NCBI GenBank assembly: GCA_015492245.1
Contig: WGFM01000033.1
Coordinates: 1-64,000 of the forward strand
Length of the DNA: 64,000 bases
Direction: 5' to 3'
From: Deltaproteobacteria bacterium
GTDB lineage: Bacteria; Desulfobacterota; GWC2-55-46; DRQE01
Positions 51,421-61,574 of the stretch are shown here, piece after piece. Numbering within the stretch: position 1 is the stretch's first letter; every line of letters starts with the position of its first letter. The notes under the pieces were generated by a model. That model was not told where the DNA came from and did no database searches. It was given only the letters and a program-made list of their open reading frames with translations. A program made the position numbers and the translations under genes.

Positions 51421-52377
51421 ATGGCAGAGAGTCTCAAACCCATATACCTTCTCTATGGAGACCCCTCACTTGTAAGGGAGTTTAGAGAGAAGCTCAGAAA
51501 AGAGGCCCTGAACCCTGGCTATGAGTCCTTCAACTACCATGGCTACAGTGCCGCAGAGATGGATGCAGAAGAGGTGTTGCAGACAGCCCTTACACTGCCA
51601 GTTTTTGGTGGAAAGAGGGTTGTGGTGGTAAAGGACTGTCAGGAGATGAAAGACCGTGAGAGGGCGTTGTTTATAGAGTATGCCATGGCACCATCGGTGG
51701 ATACCTGCCTCGTTCTTCTCTATGGTGAGCAGAGGCCACAGGCAGGGGATAAGCTCTTTTCGGCACTTAGAGACAGGGGCTATGTTAAGGAGCTCAAATG
51801 CCCCAAAGGGAGGAGGCTTGAGGACTGGATAGTGCGGTATGTAAGAAAGGAGGGCAAGGATATAACCCCGCAGGCCGTCTCCCTCCTCATGGAGATGAAG
51901 GGAGATGCCCTTGGTGAACTCGGGGCGGAACTGGACAAACTCATACTCTATAAAGGAGGGGATGTTACAATAGAGAGGGACGATGTGGAGGAGTCTGCCC
52001 TCCAGACAGAAGGGGCCGGTGTGTTCCGGCTCATCGATACCATAGGAAGGAAGGACAGGGCAGAGGCCATGAGGATATTCACACTGTTGAAAGAGGAAGA
52101 GCCGCTCAAGGTTCTGGGTGCCCTTGCATGGTATGTGAGGCTTCTTGCAAGGTGCAGGGAGCTTATGGACGAGGGGCTGGCCCCGGAGAAGATAGCCTCG
52201 AGGCTCCGCATCCCCGGCTTCAGGGTGTCTGCATACATGCAGGCCGCAGGAAGGTTCTCACAGAGAAGGCTCTATGGGCTTCTGTTACTGCTCTCAGAGG
52301 CAGACCGCCTCCTTAAGGGCTCGCAGCAGAGACCCGTAAATATTATATTCAGGCTCATAATGGAGCTTTGCAAGTAG
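51421..52377 (+). CDS. holA: DNA polymerase III delta subunit
   Basis: IYLLYGDPSLVREFREKLRKEAL; KRVVVVKDCQEM; RLEDWIVRYVRKEGKDITPQAVSLL. Confidence 0.9.
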   Translation: MAESLKPIYLLYGDPSLVREFREKLRKEALNPGYESFNYHGYSAAEMDAEEVLQTALTLPVFGGKRVVVVKDCQEMKDRERALFIEYAMAPSVDTCLVLLYGEQRPQAGDKLFSALRDRGYVKELKCPKGRRLEDWIVRYVRKEGKDITPQAVSLLMEMKGDALGELGAELDKLILYKGGDVTIERDDVEESALQTEGAGVFRLIDTIGRKDRAEAMRIFTLLKEEEPLKVLGALAWYVRLLARCRELMDEGLAPEKIASRLRIPGFRVSAYMQAAGRFSQRRLYGLLLLLSEADRLLKGSQQRPVNIIFRLIMELCK

Positions 52378-52397
52378 GTAAGCAGGGTGGCGAGTAG

Positions 52398-52670
52398 TTA
52401 TCTGTTCTGTAACATGGAGTTTACTGCCACTGTAAGGCGCGAGATTCTGCGCGATGCGTTGTTCCTGTGCAGAACCCCCTTCGTTACAGCCCTGTCAACC
52501 AGCCTTACAACTGCTCCGAGATGGGCCCTCGCCTCCTCGGGTTTGCCCTCTTCGATGGCTGTCCTCACCCTCTTTATGGCGGTCTTTATGGCGGATCTTA
52601 CGGCCTTGTTCCTGACTCTCCTCTTCTCACTCTGCCTCAGCCTCTTCAGTGCTGAACGATGGTTTGGCAA
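52398..52670 (-). CDS. rpsT: 30S ribosomal protein S20
   Basis: MPNHRSALKRLRQSEKRRVRNKAVRSAIKTAIKRV. Confidence 0.96.
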   Translation of the reverse strand: MPNHRSALKRLRQSEKRRVRNKAVRSAIKTAIKRVRTAIEEGKPEEARAHLGAVVRLVDRAVTKGVLHRNNASRRISRLTVAVNSMLQNR

Positions 52671-52706
52671 TGTGGTCCACCTCCGTCAGAAAGATTTAAT
52701 TGAAAG

Positions 52707-52735
52707 ATGATATTCTTTTTTTCATCGGTTGTCAA
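52707..52735 (-). promoter_or_regulatory. sigma70-like promoter of rpsT
   Basis: Minus strand TTGACA-N17-TATCAT. Confidence 0.6.
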
Positions 52736-52750
52736 GGGTTAACTAAAAAA

Positions 52751-54319
52751 ATGACGGAAAGAGGAAGGATAACGAGTGCGGCAACGAAGGTGGGTCTACT
52801 TACCTTTGCAAGCAGGGTGCTGGGCTATATAAGGGATGCTGCCATAGCATTCGTCTTCGGGGCGGGCCTTGCAAGTGATGCCTTCTTTGTTGCCTTCAGG
52901 ATTGCCAACCTCCTCAGGCGTCTTGTGGGCGAGGGAACCATAACCCATGCCTTTGTGCCCATCTTTACGGAGATAAGAGAGGTAAGGGGCACAGAGGAGG
53001 CCACACTCTTTGTAAGAAGGTTCTTTACCATCTTTTTCCTCATCCTCCTGGGGCTTGCAACACTGGGTATGGTCTTCTCAGGTAGCATTGTCTCCCTTCT
53101 TGCCCCTGGTTTCGAGGCCATCGGGGGCAAGTTCTCCCTTACGGTAGACCTTGCCCGTATCATGTTCCCCTATATGGTATTCATAGGGCTCATGGCGGCA
53201 AGCATGGGGGTGCTTAACTCCATGGGGCACTTTACCATGCCGGCCCTCTCACCTGTCTTTTTCAACCTCTCACTCATAGGGGCCACCTTCCTTGTTGCCT
53301 CCTTTCTTACGGAGCCTGCCTATGCCCTCGCCTATGGGGTGCTCCTTGGTGGGTTGCTCCAGTTCGGGGTGCAGCTACCGGTGCTCAGAAGATACGGCAT
53401 GGTTCCATATCCACCACTGTTCGAGCTTCGAGACCCCGAGCTTCGAAGGATATTCCGCCTTATAGCCCCTGCGGTGGTGAGCATTGGTATATACCAGCTC
53501 AACATATTCGTTACCATGAGGTTTGCCTCTCTCCTGTCAGAGGGAAGTGTCTCCTACCTTTACTACGCCTCAAGGCTTGTGGAGCTGCCCATAGGGGTCT
53601 TCGGTGTTGCCTTCACACAGGCAGCACTACCTGCCCTGTCGGGCCACATGGTGGGTAGAGAGCGAGAAGGGTTCCTATCTTCACTCTCGTTCAGCATAAG
53701 GATGGTCAACTTTGTAAATATTCCTGCCACGGTGGGGCTTGTGGTTCTTGCCACCCCACTTGTGGATACCCTCTTTGCAAGGGGCGAGTTCGGCCCCCGG
53801 GATACAGGGCTTACCGTGTATGCCCTGCTCTTCTATGCCATAGGTATCGTGCCCGTCTCTGTTGCAAGGCTTCTTGCAACGGCCTTTTACTCCATGAAGG
53901 ACAGCACAACCCCTGTTGTGGCAGGTGTGTTGAGCTTTGTCTCGAACATAGGGTTCTGCATGGTTCTCATAGGCCCGCTTTCACACGGCGGGCTTGCCCT
54001 TGCCACAACCCTTGCATCGGTTGTCAACCTTGTGGTGCTGGCAGCGTTTATCAGAAGGAGGCTCGGAAGGATGGGTATAAGAGATATGCTCGCCTCGGCC
54101 ATCAGGTCTTCTTCTGTAGCCCTTTTCATGGGGGCGGTGGTCTACCTTCTTGCTGCCCTCCTGTACACCCCTGAAAGCACACTGCCTGTAAAACTTGCAG
54201 TGCTCATCTTCCTGGTCCTTACAGGGGTGGGAGCGTATATAGGGGGAGCCTCCCTTATGAGAATGGAAGAGTTCGGACACCTCAAGGAGCTCACCAGAAA
54301 CAGAGGTTGCCGAAAATAA
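52751..54319 (+). CDS. murJ: lipid II flippase MurJ
   Basis: SAATKVGLLTFASRVLGYIRDAAIAFVFGAGLASDAFFVAFRIANLLRRLVGEGTITHAFVPIF. Confidence 0.95.
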   Translation: MTERGRITSAATKVGLLTFASRVLGYIRDAAIAFVFGAGLASDAFFVAFRIANLLRRLVGEGTITHAFVPIFTEIREVRGTEEATLFVRRFFTIFFLILLGLATLGMVFSGSIVSLLAPGFEAIGGKFSLTVDLARIMFPYMVFIGLMAASMGVLNSMGHFTMPALSPVFFNLSLIGATFLVASFLTEPAYALAYGVLLGGLLQFGVQLPVLRRYGMVPYPPLFELRDPELRRIFRLIAPAVVSIGIYQLNIFVTMRFASLLSEGSVSYLYYASRLVELPIGVFGVAFTQAALPALSGHMVGREREGFLSSLSFSIRMVNFVNIPATVGLVVLATPLVDTLFARGEFGPRDTGLTVYALLFYAIGIVPVSVARLLATAFYSMKDSTTPVVAGVLSFVSNIGFCMVLIGPLSHGGLALATTLASVVNLVVLAAFIRRRLGRMGIRDMLASAIRSSSVALFMGAVVYLLAALLYTPESTLPVKLAVLIFLVLTGVGAYIGGASLMRMEEFGHLKELTRNRGCRK

Positions 54320-54497
54320 AGGACTTTCCTGTGTGTCAAATGAAAGTGTTCACATAACAGTATAACTGTCTAATTTTTAAGGTAAAAATGGTGATTAAAT
54401 TTTGTGCAATGTTCGGAAGACCTTTGAAATACCATTCCACAGTTCTTTGCAGCGGTTGTATTTCAACAGGTTATCCACAGAAGGTGGGGAAATCTCT

Positions 54498-55289
54498 CTA
54501 ATCCGTTGAATTAGCGTTTCTTTTGGCCTCCTGCCAGAGGGCTTCCATCTCCTCGAGGGTTGCATCCTCGAGGCTCTTTCCCATCCTGTCGAGTTTTTTC
54601 TCGAGGTGGTGGAAGCGGTGGATGAATTTTTTCACTGTCCTGGCAAGGGCCCATTCGGGATCCACCCCTGAGAACCTTGATACATTGACCAGTGTGAACA
54701 TGAGGTCTCCCAGTTCCTCTTCTATGCGGTGGTCCTCTTTTGCTGCAACCGCCTCTTTGAGTTCTTCAACTTCTTCTTCCAGTTTATTGAGAACCCCTGC
54801 CATGTCCTTCCAGTCGAACCCTACCTTTGCCACCCTTCTCGACACCTTCTGTGCCTTAAGGAGTGCTGGCATGCCCTCTTCTATGTCAGAGAGGAATCCC
54901 TCCCCTTTTTTCTCCTCCCTTTCTTCCTCCTTGATGTCTGCCCATTGTTTGAGGACATCATGGGCTGATTCTGCCCTCTTGTCTCCAAACACATGGGGGT
55001 GTCTTCGGACCATCTTGTCGAAAGAGTCCTTCAGGACATCCTCTATGGTGAACCAGCCCTCCTCCCTTGCTATCTGCGAGACGAACAGAACCTGGAACAG
55101 GAGGTCTCCACACTCCTCTTTTATGTCTTCTTTCGAGCCCTCTTCCATGGCATGGCACAGCTCGTATGCCTCTTCCAGTATGTAGGGGATAAGGCTGTTG
55201 AGTGTCTGCTCCCTGTCCCAGGGGCAGCCCCCTGGAGACCTTAAATGCTCCATGAGCCATATGAGCCTTTCAAACCCTGTCTTTTCCAT
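54498..55289 (-). CDS. mazG: nucleoside triphosphate pyrophosphohydrolase MazG
   Basis: LRSPGGCPWDREQTLNSLIPYILEEAYEL; EECGDLLFQVLF. Confidence 0.95.
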   Translation of the reverse strand: MEKTGFERLIWLMEHLRSPGGCPWDREQTLNSLIPYILEEAYELCHAMEEGSKEDIKEECGDLLFQVLFVSQIAREEGWFTIEDVLKDSFDKMVRRHPHVFGDKRAESAHDVLKQWADIKEEEREEKKGEGFLSDIEEGMPALLKAQKVSRRVAKVGFDWKDMAGVLNKLEEEVEELKEAVAAKEDHRIEEELGDLMFTLVNVSRFSGVDPEWALARTVKKFIHRFHHLEKKLDRMGKSLEDATLEEMEALWQEAKRNANSTD

Positions 55290-55330
55290 GCCCCCTATTG
55301 TGCCATACAGTCAGGGTTAAATCAAACATA

Positions 55331-55421
55331 TTGACCTTGATAGCCCTGGTGTGGTAGATTCTAAGTAACTGTGGTGCAACAACATTGTGGAGGTGTAGTG
55401 AAGAGCACCTCTTAATTTTTT
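55331..55421 (+). promoter_or_regulatory. putative promoter plus terminator-like hairpin leader of selA
   Basis: TTGACC(55331-55336)-N18-TAGATT(55355-55360); GAGGTG(55390-55395)/CACCTC(55406-55411) then TTAATTTTTT; RBS GGAGG immediately after. Confidence 0.45.
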
Positions 55422-55437
55422 GGAGGCTACCAGATCT

Positions 55438-56817
55438 ATGGTGAAAAGCCTTCTCAGAAACCTTCCATCTGTTGACGAACTCTTGAGAGATAGTGAGCTG
55501 GTCCCACTTTACAGGAAGTTTTCAGCCTCGATAGTGAAGGACTCCATAAGGGGGGTTCTTGAGGTGTTGAGAGAAGAAGTCCTTTGTGGAAGGCTCAAGG
55601 ACCTTTCCCGCAGCACCATCAGGGCCCTTATAAGGGCAGACCTTGAGGGGCTCCTCCGCCCAGGGCTTGAACCTGTGGTTAACGCCTCTGGCACGGTCAT
55701 CCACACCCATCTTGGAAGAGCACCCCTGCCAGATGAGGCCCTGGAGGCGGTAAGGCTTGCGGCAGAGGGGCCTGTAAGCCTCGAGGTAGACCTTGAAGAT
55801 GGCTCGAGAGGGGAGAGGGATGCACACTGTGAGGAACTGATAAGGAGGCTTACCGGGTGCGAGGCTGCCTGCATTGTGAACAACAACGCGGCAGCGGTGT
55901 TCATAACACTGAACAGCCTGGCATATGGCAGAGAGGCTGTAATCTCCCGGGGTGAGCTTATAGAGATAGGGGGTTCTTTCAGGCTGCCAGAGATAATGGA
56001 ACGAAGCGGCTGTATCCTCAAAGAGGTGGGAACAACCAACAGGACCCACCTCCATGACTACATGGACGCCATGGGAGAGAATACGGGCCTTCTCCTCAAG
56101 GTGCACCGAAGCAACTATAACATCACAGGGTTCACAAAGGAGGTTCATCTTCCAGAGCTTGTTACGCTTGGCAGAAGGTATGGTGTTGCTGTGGTAGAAG
56201 ACCTTGGCAGCGGCTCTCTCGTAGACCTTTCCAGATATGGACTCAAGAAAGAGCCAGTGGTGGACGAAAGTATAAAGGAGGGTGTTGATGTGGTTACATT
56301 CAGTGCGGACAAACTCCTTGGCGGCCCACAGGCAGGTATCATAGCAGGCAAGAAGGAGTTTGTAGAGAGGATAAGACGAAATCCCATCAAGAGGGCCCTG
56401 AGGGTGGACAAACTCACCGTCTCCGCGCTTGAGGCAACACTCAGGCTCTACCTGAACCCCGAAGGGCTCGAGGAGAGGTTGCCCATACTCAGACTCCTTA
56501 CCCGCCCACTGGAAGAGATAGAGAAGAGGGCCTGGAGGATAAAGGAGCTTCTTTCCTCAAGACTGGGTAAGAGGTTCCTGATATATGTGGAAGAGAGCAG
56601 CTCCATAGTGGGAAGCGGGGCACTGCCCGATTGCAGTATTCCAACCAGAGTGGTTACCATCACACACCATGAGATAGGAGCAGAGAGGATATTCAACCAC
56701 TTCCTCCACAGTGAGCCACCTGTGCTGGGAAGGGTGGAAAGGGAAAGGTTTGTGCTCGATGCAAGAACCATCGATGCGGAACATGTTGAGCACATAAAGC
56801 CGTTGTATCATGGATAG
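55438..56817 (+). CDS. selA: L-seryl-tRNA(Sec) selenium transferase
   Basis: RNLPSVDELL; NASGTVIHTHLGRAPLPDEALEAV; CEAACIVNNNAAAVFITLN; VVTFSADKLLGGPQAGIIAGKKE; ORF open from TTG 55420. Confidence 0.95.
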   Translation: MVKSLLRNLPSVDELLRDSELVPLYRKFSASIVKDSIRGVLEVLREEVLCGRLKDLSRSTIRALIRADLEGLLRPGLEPVVNASGTVIHTHLGRAPLPDEALEAVRLAAEGPVSLEVDLEDGSRGERDAHCEELIRRLTGCEAACIVNNNAAAVFITLNSLAYGREAVISRGELIEIGGSFRLPEIMERSGCILKEVGTTNRTHLHDYMDAMGENTGLLLKVHRSNYNITGFTKEVHLPELVTLGRRYGVAVVEDLGSGSLVDLSRYGLKKEPVVDESIKEGVDVVTFSADKLLGGPQAGIIAGKKEFVERIRRNPIKRALRVDKLTVSALEATLRLYLNPEGLEERLPILRLLTRPLEEIEKRAWRIKELLSSRLGKRFLIYVEESSSIVGSGALPDCSIPTRVVTITHHEIGAERIFNHFLHSEPPVLGRVERERFVLDARTIDAEHVEHIKPLYHG

Positions 56818-59800
56818 AGCAGGCTTTTCCTTGCTGCAGAAGACCGTTATCGCCCTCGTTGTCATACAACTTCCTGTGCTCATTACCTTCCTTGTAACCT
56901 ACAACAACCTCAAGGAACACATACTGTCCCTGGTACTCAACGATATAACCATCATAAAGGATGTGATGGACAACCAGATAGAGCGTATGTTGAAGCATGC
57001 AAAAAGACATACAGTGAACATAGCCAGGGACCCTGTTCTTCACTCGCTTCTTGAAGAGGCCGGCAAAGACGGGAAAGCTGTTGAGAAGCTCGAGCGCTAC
57101 ATCGCCGAACGCTGGGAGAACGAGGGAGACATAGCCGTAGCAGGGCCTGACGGAAGGATACTCGTCTCAACAGGTGGCAACAACACAGACACAGAAGAAC
57201 TCTTCGGGCCGGATGCCCTGAAGAAGGACAGGGCTGTGATAATCGACAGGGTGAAAGATGGCAAACCCCTTCTGTATGCCATAGCCCCTGTTGTGTTTGA
57301 TGACTCGGCAGAGCCAGCTGGTTTCGTTATAAACAGGTTCCACATTGGAGAGCTCAACATACTGCCCATGAGCGCTATGGTGCCTCGTTATGAGTCCATG
57401 AGGATGTACCTTGTGGATAGAGATGGCATCCCTATAGCTTCGACGGTGGAGATTGAGGGGACACTTGCCGGCTCTCCACATGTGAGAGAGTGCATAGGCT
57501 ATGGCAGAAGCTTTGAGGGTAGATACACCACGCTTTCAGGCAGAGAGGTCTTTGCCACCACAAGCTGTATAACCCCGCCCGGATGGGTCTTCGCTGTGGA
57601 GGTGGACATGGCAGATGTGTGGAGGCCCATAAACATAATAAAAGAGGCTGTCGTGCTGACAGCAATGGTTGTTGGAGTGATAATGTTCGTGCTTTTTGCC
57701 ATGTTCTCAAGAACAGTGGTTAAGAACCTGAGGAGGCTTGTGGCATTTGCAGACAAAATATCCCGTGGCAACTACGATGTTACACTGCCTGTTGAGAGCC
57801 ATGACGAGATAGGCCAGCTGACAGAAAGATTCAACATGATGGCTAAGGAGATAAAGCAGCGAACCCGGGAGATAACCGAAAGCAGGAGGACACTCTCGAC
57901 ACTTTTGAGCAACCTTCCTGGTATGGCCTACAGGGCGTTCTCTGACAGGGAACGCACCATGGAGTTTATAAGCAACGGCTCCATGGAACTCACGGGCTAC
58001 ACACCCCAGGAGTTCATCTCTGGCAGGGTGCACTATGGCACAGAAGTTATGCATCCCGAGGACATGGAGCAGGTAGTGAGGGAAATCCACCATGCGGTGG
58101 AGAGGCTGGTGCCATACAGGCTATCATACAGGATTATAACCAGGGATGGCAAGGAGCGATGGGTGTGGGAACAGGGCAGGATGGTTGCCAGGAAGGACGA
58201 TGTGGCAGTCCTGGAGGGCTTTATAGCAGACATGACCGAGCAGAAGATGGCAGAGCTTGAGCTCAAAAAGCTCTCCAGTGCAATAGAGGAAAGCATAAAC
58301 ATAGTCTTTATTACCAACACCGAGGGCAAGATAGAGTATGTGAATCCCACATTCGAGAGGGTTACAGGATACACCAAGAAGGAGGTCATCGGCAAGAACC
58401 CCGGCATGCTTGCATCAGGGGAGACACCGCCCTCCAAGTACAGAGAGCTGTGGCTTACCATCAAGAGTGGAAGAACCTGGCGTGGAATATTCAAGAACAA
58501 AAAGAAGAGCGGGGAGTTCTACTGGGCCAATGGACTTGTATACCCTGTAAAGGATGAGAGTGGAAAGATAACCCACTTTATAGCCATACAGGAAGATATA
58601 ACAGAGCGAATGCTCGCAGAAGAGCGTATGCGTTATCTCTCGACCCACGATGGGCTCACAGGGCTTTACAACAGGGACTACTTCATAGAGCTGCTTGGTG
58701 AATGGATGGGTGCCGCAGGGAGGAAGGGGAAAAAGGGTGGGTTGCTGATTGTCGGGCTTGACCAGTTCAAGCTCATAAACGACACCTATGGACACGGTAT
58801 GGGCGATGAGGTGCTCAGAAGTATTGCAAGGCTCATAGAGGCATGCGTGAGATATACAGACGATACATACTCAAGAAAGGCAGCAAGAGACAGTATTATA
58901 GCAAGACTCGGTGGCGACGAGTTTGCCGTGTTCATACCCCATCTCAATGCACAGGAGCTTGTGAAGATAGCGGAGAAGATAAGGAAGATGATAGAGGAGT
59001 TCAGACTCATGGGTAGAAACTTCTACCTTACGGCAAGCATAGGTATTGCCCTCTACCCCGAGCACGGTACAACAACCAAGGAGCTTATAACCAGGGCGGA
59101 TGCAGCACTATCCCATGTGAAAGAGAAGGGAAGAAACCGCTGTGAATTCTTCAGCGAAGAATACCGTATATTCGAGGACATGCACGAAAGGCTCAAGTGG
59201 AAACACATTATATTCGACGCCATCGAGAAGGATCGCATAGAGCTGTGGTTCCAGCCCATACTGGATATAAGAAACAACATGATCTACCACTACGAGGTGC
59301 TTGCAAGGATGCGCGATGAGAAGGGAGAACTCGTATTCCCTGGTGTCTTCATAGACATAGCAGAACGCTTTGGCCTTATAGATGCATTGAACCGTATGAT
59401 AGTGGAGAAGGCCATAACACTGCAGGCAGAGATGAGCCGAAAGAACAGCCCTGTTGCAATAAGCATAAACCTTTCGGGACTCACACTTGGTGATGAGTCC
59501 TCCCTCATGTTCATAAGCGATACCATAAAGAAGGGAGGAGCAGACCCGGACCACCTTGTCTTCGAGATAACAGAGACCGCTGCAGTGGAAGACATAGAGA
59601 TGGCCAGGAGGTTCATAAATACACTGAAGAAGACAGGCTGCCACTTCTCGCTCGATGACTTCGGGGTGGGCTTTACATCCTTCATGTATCTGCGAGAACT
59701 CTCGGTGGACTACATAAAGATAGATGGCTCGTTCATAAGAAGACTCAAGGACAACAGGCATGATCAGCTTGTGGTGCAGGCAATATCGCATATTGCAAAG

Positions 59801-59953
59801 GGTATGGATATTAAGACCATCGCAGAGTTCGTCGAGAACAAAGAAAGCCTCGAACTCCTCAAGGAGTTTGACATAGACTATGCACAGGGCTACTATATTG
59901 GCAGACCATCTCCATCAATAGACTTTGAGGAAAGAGAGTTTGCAAAGGAATAG
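56810..59953 (+). CDS. membrane cache/HAMP-PAS-PAS-GGDEF-EAL cyclic-di-GMP signalling protein
   Basis: TM segments at both ends of an extracytoplasmic region; HAMP-like; PAS..GYTKKEVIGKNPGMLASGE; ARLGGDEFAVF; YEVLARMRDEKGELVFPG..DDFGVGFTSFMYLRELSVDYIKIDGSFI. Confidence 0.92.
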   Translation: MDRAGFSLLQKTVIALVVIQLPVLITFLVTYNNLKEHILSLVLNDITIIKDVMDNQIERMLKHAKRHTVNIARDPVLHSLLEEAGKDGKAVEKLERYIAERWENEGDIAVAGPDGRILVSTGGNNTDTEELFGPDALKKDRAVIIDRVKDGKPLLYAIAPVVFDDSAEPAGFVINRFHIGELNILPMSAMVPRYESMRMYLVDRDGIPIASTVEIEGTLAGSPHVRECIGYGRSFEGRYTTLSGREVFATTSCITPPGWVFAVEVDMADVWRPINIIKEAVVLTAMVVGVIMFVLFAMFSRTVVKNLRRLVAFADKISRGNYDVTLPVESHDEIGQLTERFNMMAKEIKQRTREITESRRTLSTLLSNLPGMAYRAFSDRERTMEFISNGSMELTGYTPQEFISGRVHYGTEVMHPEDMEQVVREIHHAVERLVPYRLSYRIITRDGKERWVWEQGRMVARKDDVAVLEGFIADMTEQKMAELELKKLSSAIEESINIVFITNTEGKIEYVNPTFERVTGYTKKEVIGKNPGMLASGETPPSKYRELWLTIKSGRTWRGIFKNKKKSGEFYWANGLVYPVKDESGKITHFIAIQEDITERMLAEERMRYLSTHDGLTGLYNRDYFIELLGEWMGAAGRKGKKGGLLIVGLDQFKLINDTYGHGMGDEVLRSIARLIEACVRYTDDTYSRKAARDSIIARLGGDEFAVFIPHLNAQELVKIAEKIRKMIEEFRLMGRNFYLTASIGIALYPEHGTTTKELITRADAALSHVKEKGRNRCEFFSEEYRIFEDMHERLKWKHIIFDAIEKDRIELWFQPILDIRNNMIYHYEVLARMRDEKGELVFPGVFIDIAERFGLIDALNRMIVEKAITLQAEMSRKNSPVAISINLSGLTLGDESSLMFISDTIKKGGADPDHLVFEITETAAVEDIEMARRFINTLKKTGCHFSLDDFGVGFTSFMYLRELSVDYIKIDGSFIRRLKDNRHDQLVVQAISHIAKGMDIKTIAEFVENKESLELLKEFDIDYAQGYYIGRPSPSIDFEEREFAKE

Positions 59954-60799
59954 ATGAAAAAGGGTGTTTCGTATATTGTGCTCTGCCTGGCACTACTTCT
60001 TACGGCCATCGGTGCTGTTGAGGCAGCCTCCATAGGAGAGAGTTTTCTGGGTGAGAGTTATCGCTACAGGCTCAGTTTCTGGCTCTTTGATGATGTTGCC
60101 AGGGCAGAGGTCAGGCTCGAAAAGAAGGGCCCCTACTATGTGGCCACCCTCAAGGCAAAGACGAGGGGGTTCATTGACCGTATACGCCACAGGGAAGACT
60201 CCTACACCGCCATAATGGAAGAGGTGGATGGAGGCAGAAGGTTCAGAACACTGAGGTTCGAGAAGAATGTGAGGATAGGAAAGAAGAGCAAGAGAACAAT
60301 CACCATGCTCGACCACGAAGAGGGTGTTATAAGGTGGGAGAAGTGGCGCAGAGGCAAAAAGACAAAGGAGGGCACACTGCCCATACCCCATGGGACCACC
60401 TACGATTGTCCACTTACAGCCTTCTACAACTTCAGGTTCGGCGTCTACGGAGATGTGAAAAAAGGCGGGAAATACCGTATAAAGACCCTTCCAAAAGAGG
60501 ACGGCAAAGAGATAGATATACACCTTCGTATACTCACAGAAGGTGAGGCAAAAAGACGTCTCAAGAAAGAGAAGAAGAACCCCCTGCCAGATGAATACTA
60601 CCTTGCCGATGCAAAGATACCGAAGAAACTCTTCGACTCCAGAAGCGGCAAGATAGAGATACTCTTCAACAAGGGCCTCATACCACTCCTTGCGGTCGCA
60701 AAGGATGTGATATTCTTCGGCGATGTGAGAGGTAAACTTATTAAACAAGATATTGAGCAAAATAGCACCATTTCTCCACCCAAAAAATCCACAAAATAA
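59954..60799 (+). CDS. DUF3108-like secreted protein
   Basis: Signal peptide; GESYRYRLSFWLFDDVARAEVRLEKKGPYYVATLKAKTRGFIDRI. Confidence 0.7.
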   Translation: MKKGVSYIVLCLALLLTAIGAVEAASIGESFLGESYRYRLSFWLFDDVARAEVRLEKKGPYYVATLKAKTRGFIDRIRHREDSYTAIMEEVDGGRRFRTLRFEKNVRIGKKSKRTITMLDHEEGVIRWEKWRRGKKTKEGTLPIPHGTTYDCPLTAFYNFRFGVYGDVKKGGKYRIKTLPKEDGKEIDIHLRILTEGEAKRRLKKEKKNPLPDEYYLADAKIPKKLFDSRSGKIEILFNKGLIPLLAVAKDVIFFGDVRGKLIKQDIEQNSTISPPKKSTK

Positions 60800-60817
60800 A
60801 AGGACTTACAAAACCCC

Positions 60818-60846
60818 TTGACAAAAACCCACAAAAACTGTATAAT
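60818..60846 (+). promoter_or_regulatory. perfect consensus sigma70 promoter
   Basis: TTGACA(60818-60823)-N17-TATAAT(60841-60846). Confidence 0.8.
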
Positions 60847-60936
60847 ATTTACACCACAAGTTGAATAAAGTCTTTTATCTTTGGTTGGAGACCTGTCTGC
60901 TGCTTGCTTGAAAATATCTGCGAAGGGGGAGCATCG

Positions 60937-61209
60937 GTGAGTGGAACAACAAGGGTTGACCCCGACTCTTTTTACGGAGAGCTCAAGGGTGAAGGCAGTG
61001 AGCTCAGGGAGATTCTATGGCCCCTTGCCCATCTTACGCCCCGTGAGAGGGCGGTCTTTGTGGAATATCATTACTGGAACACCCATATGAAGGTCATAGC
61101 GGAAAGCCACAGAATATCTCTTGGGAGGGCTTATGAGATACTTTACAGGGCAGAAAAGAAGATTGCGTCTTCAAGGACACAGGAGAAGAAGAAAGGTGCC
61201 AGAGGTTGA
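60937..61209 (+). CDS. phage-associated sigma70-region-4-like HTH protein
   Basis: GTG start; LTPRERAVFVEYHYWNTHMKVIAESHRISLGRAYEILYRAEKKI. Confidence 0.6.
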   Translation: MSGTTRVDPDSFYGELKGEGSELREILWPLAHLTPRERAVFVEYHYWNTHMKVIAESHRISLGRAYEILYRAEKKIASSRTQEKKKGARG

Positions 61210-61369
61210 AAATCTGGACAGACCGCCAGAACTCTCGTGGCTCGACTACAAGACCATAAGGCAGTATCAGTCCATGGGAGATATTCTGGAAGGATTCAGA
61301 AGTGGCACAGGAGAACCACTTCGTGATGAGACAAAAAACGGTTACAACTGGCTGACAAAGGACCCTTAA
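61196..61369 (+). CDS. small hypothetical phage protein
   Basis: VPEVENLDRPPELSWLDYKTIRQYQSMGDILEGF...; GTG start overlaps upstream ORF. Confidence 0.45.
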   Translation: MPEVENLDRPPELSWLDYKTIRQYQSMGDILEGFRSGTGEPLRDETKNGYNWLTKDP

Positions 61370-61409
61370 CCTCCTCTCATATCTCCAGCCTCTAATCTTC
61401 TACTCACAG

Positions 61410-61437
61410 GCACACCCCCAGCAGGGGTGTGCTTTTT
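61410..61437 (+). terminator. Rho-independent terminator
   Basis: GCACACCCC-cagca-GGGGTGTGC-TTTTT. Confidence 0.88.
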
Positions 61438-61574
61438 CGTTTCGAGGGCCTGCAGGGGTAGAATAAAAAGAACAAAATTTCTCTTTTAAAACGAAAGCTT
61501 GCAAAATTAGGGGTAGAAAAAATACACCATAGGGTGTCTTGGTTGTATTCACAAAAAACCGGAGGTGTGTAGCC

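Noticed and set aside
54471-54479. DnaA box TTATCCACA in an AT-rich intergenic region as a possible origin
   Set aside because: Only one box, no dnaA/dnaN/gyr neighbours, convergent murJ/mazG setting.
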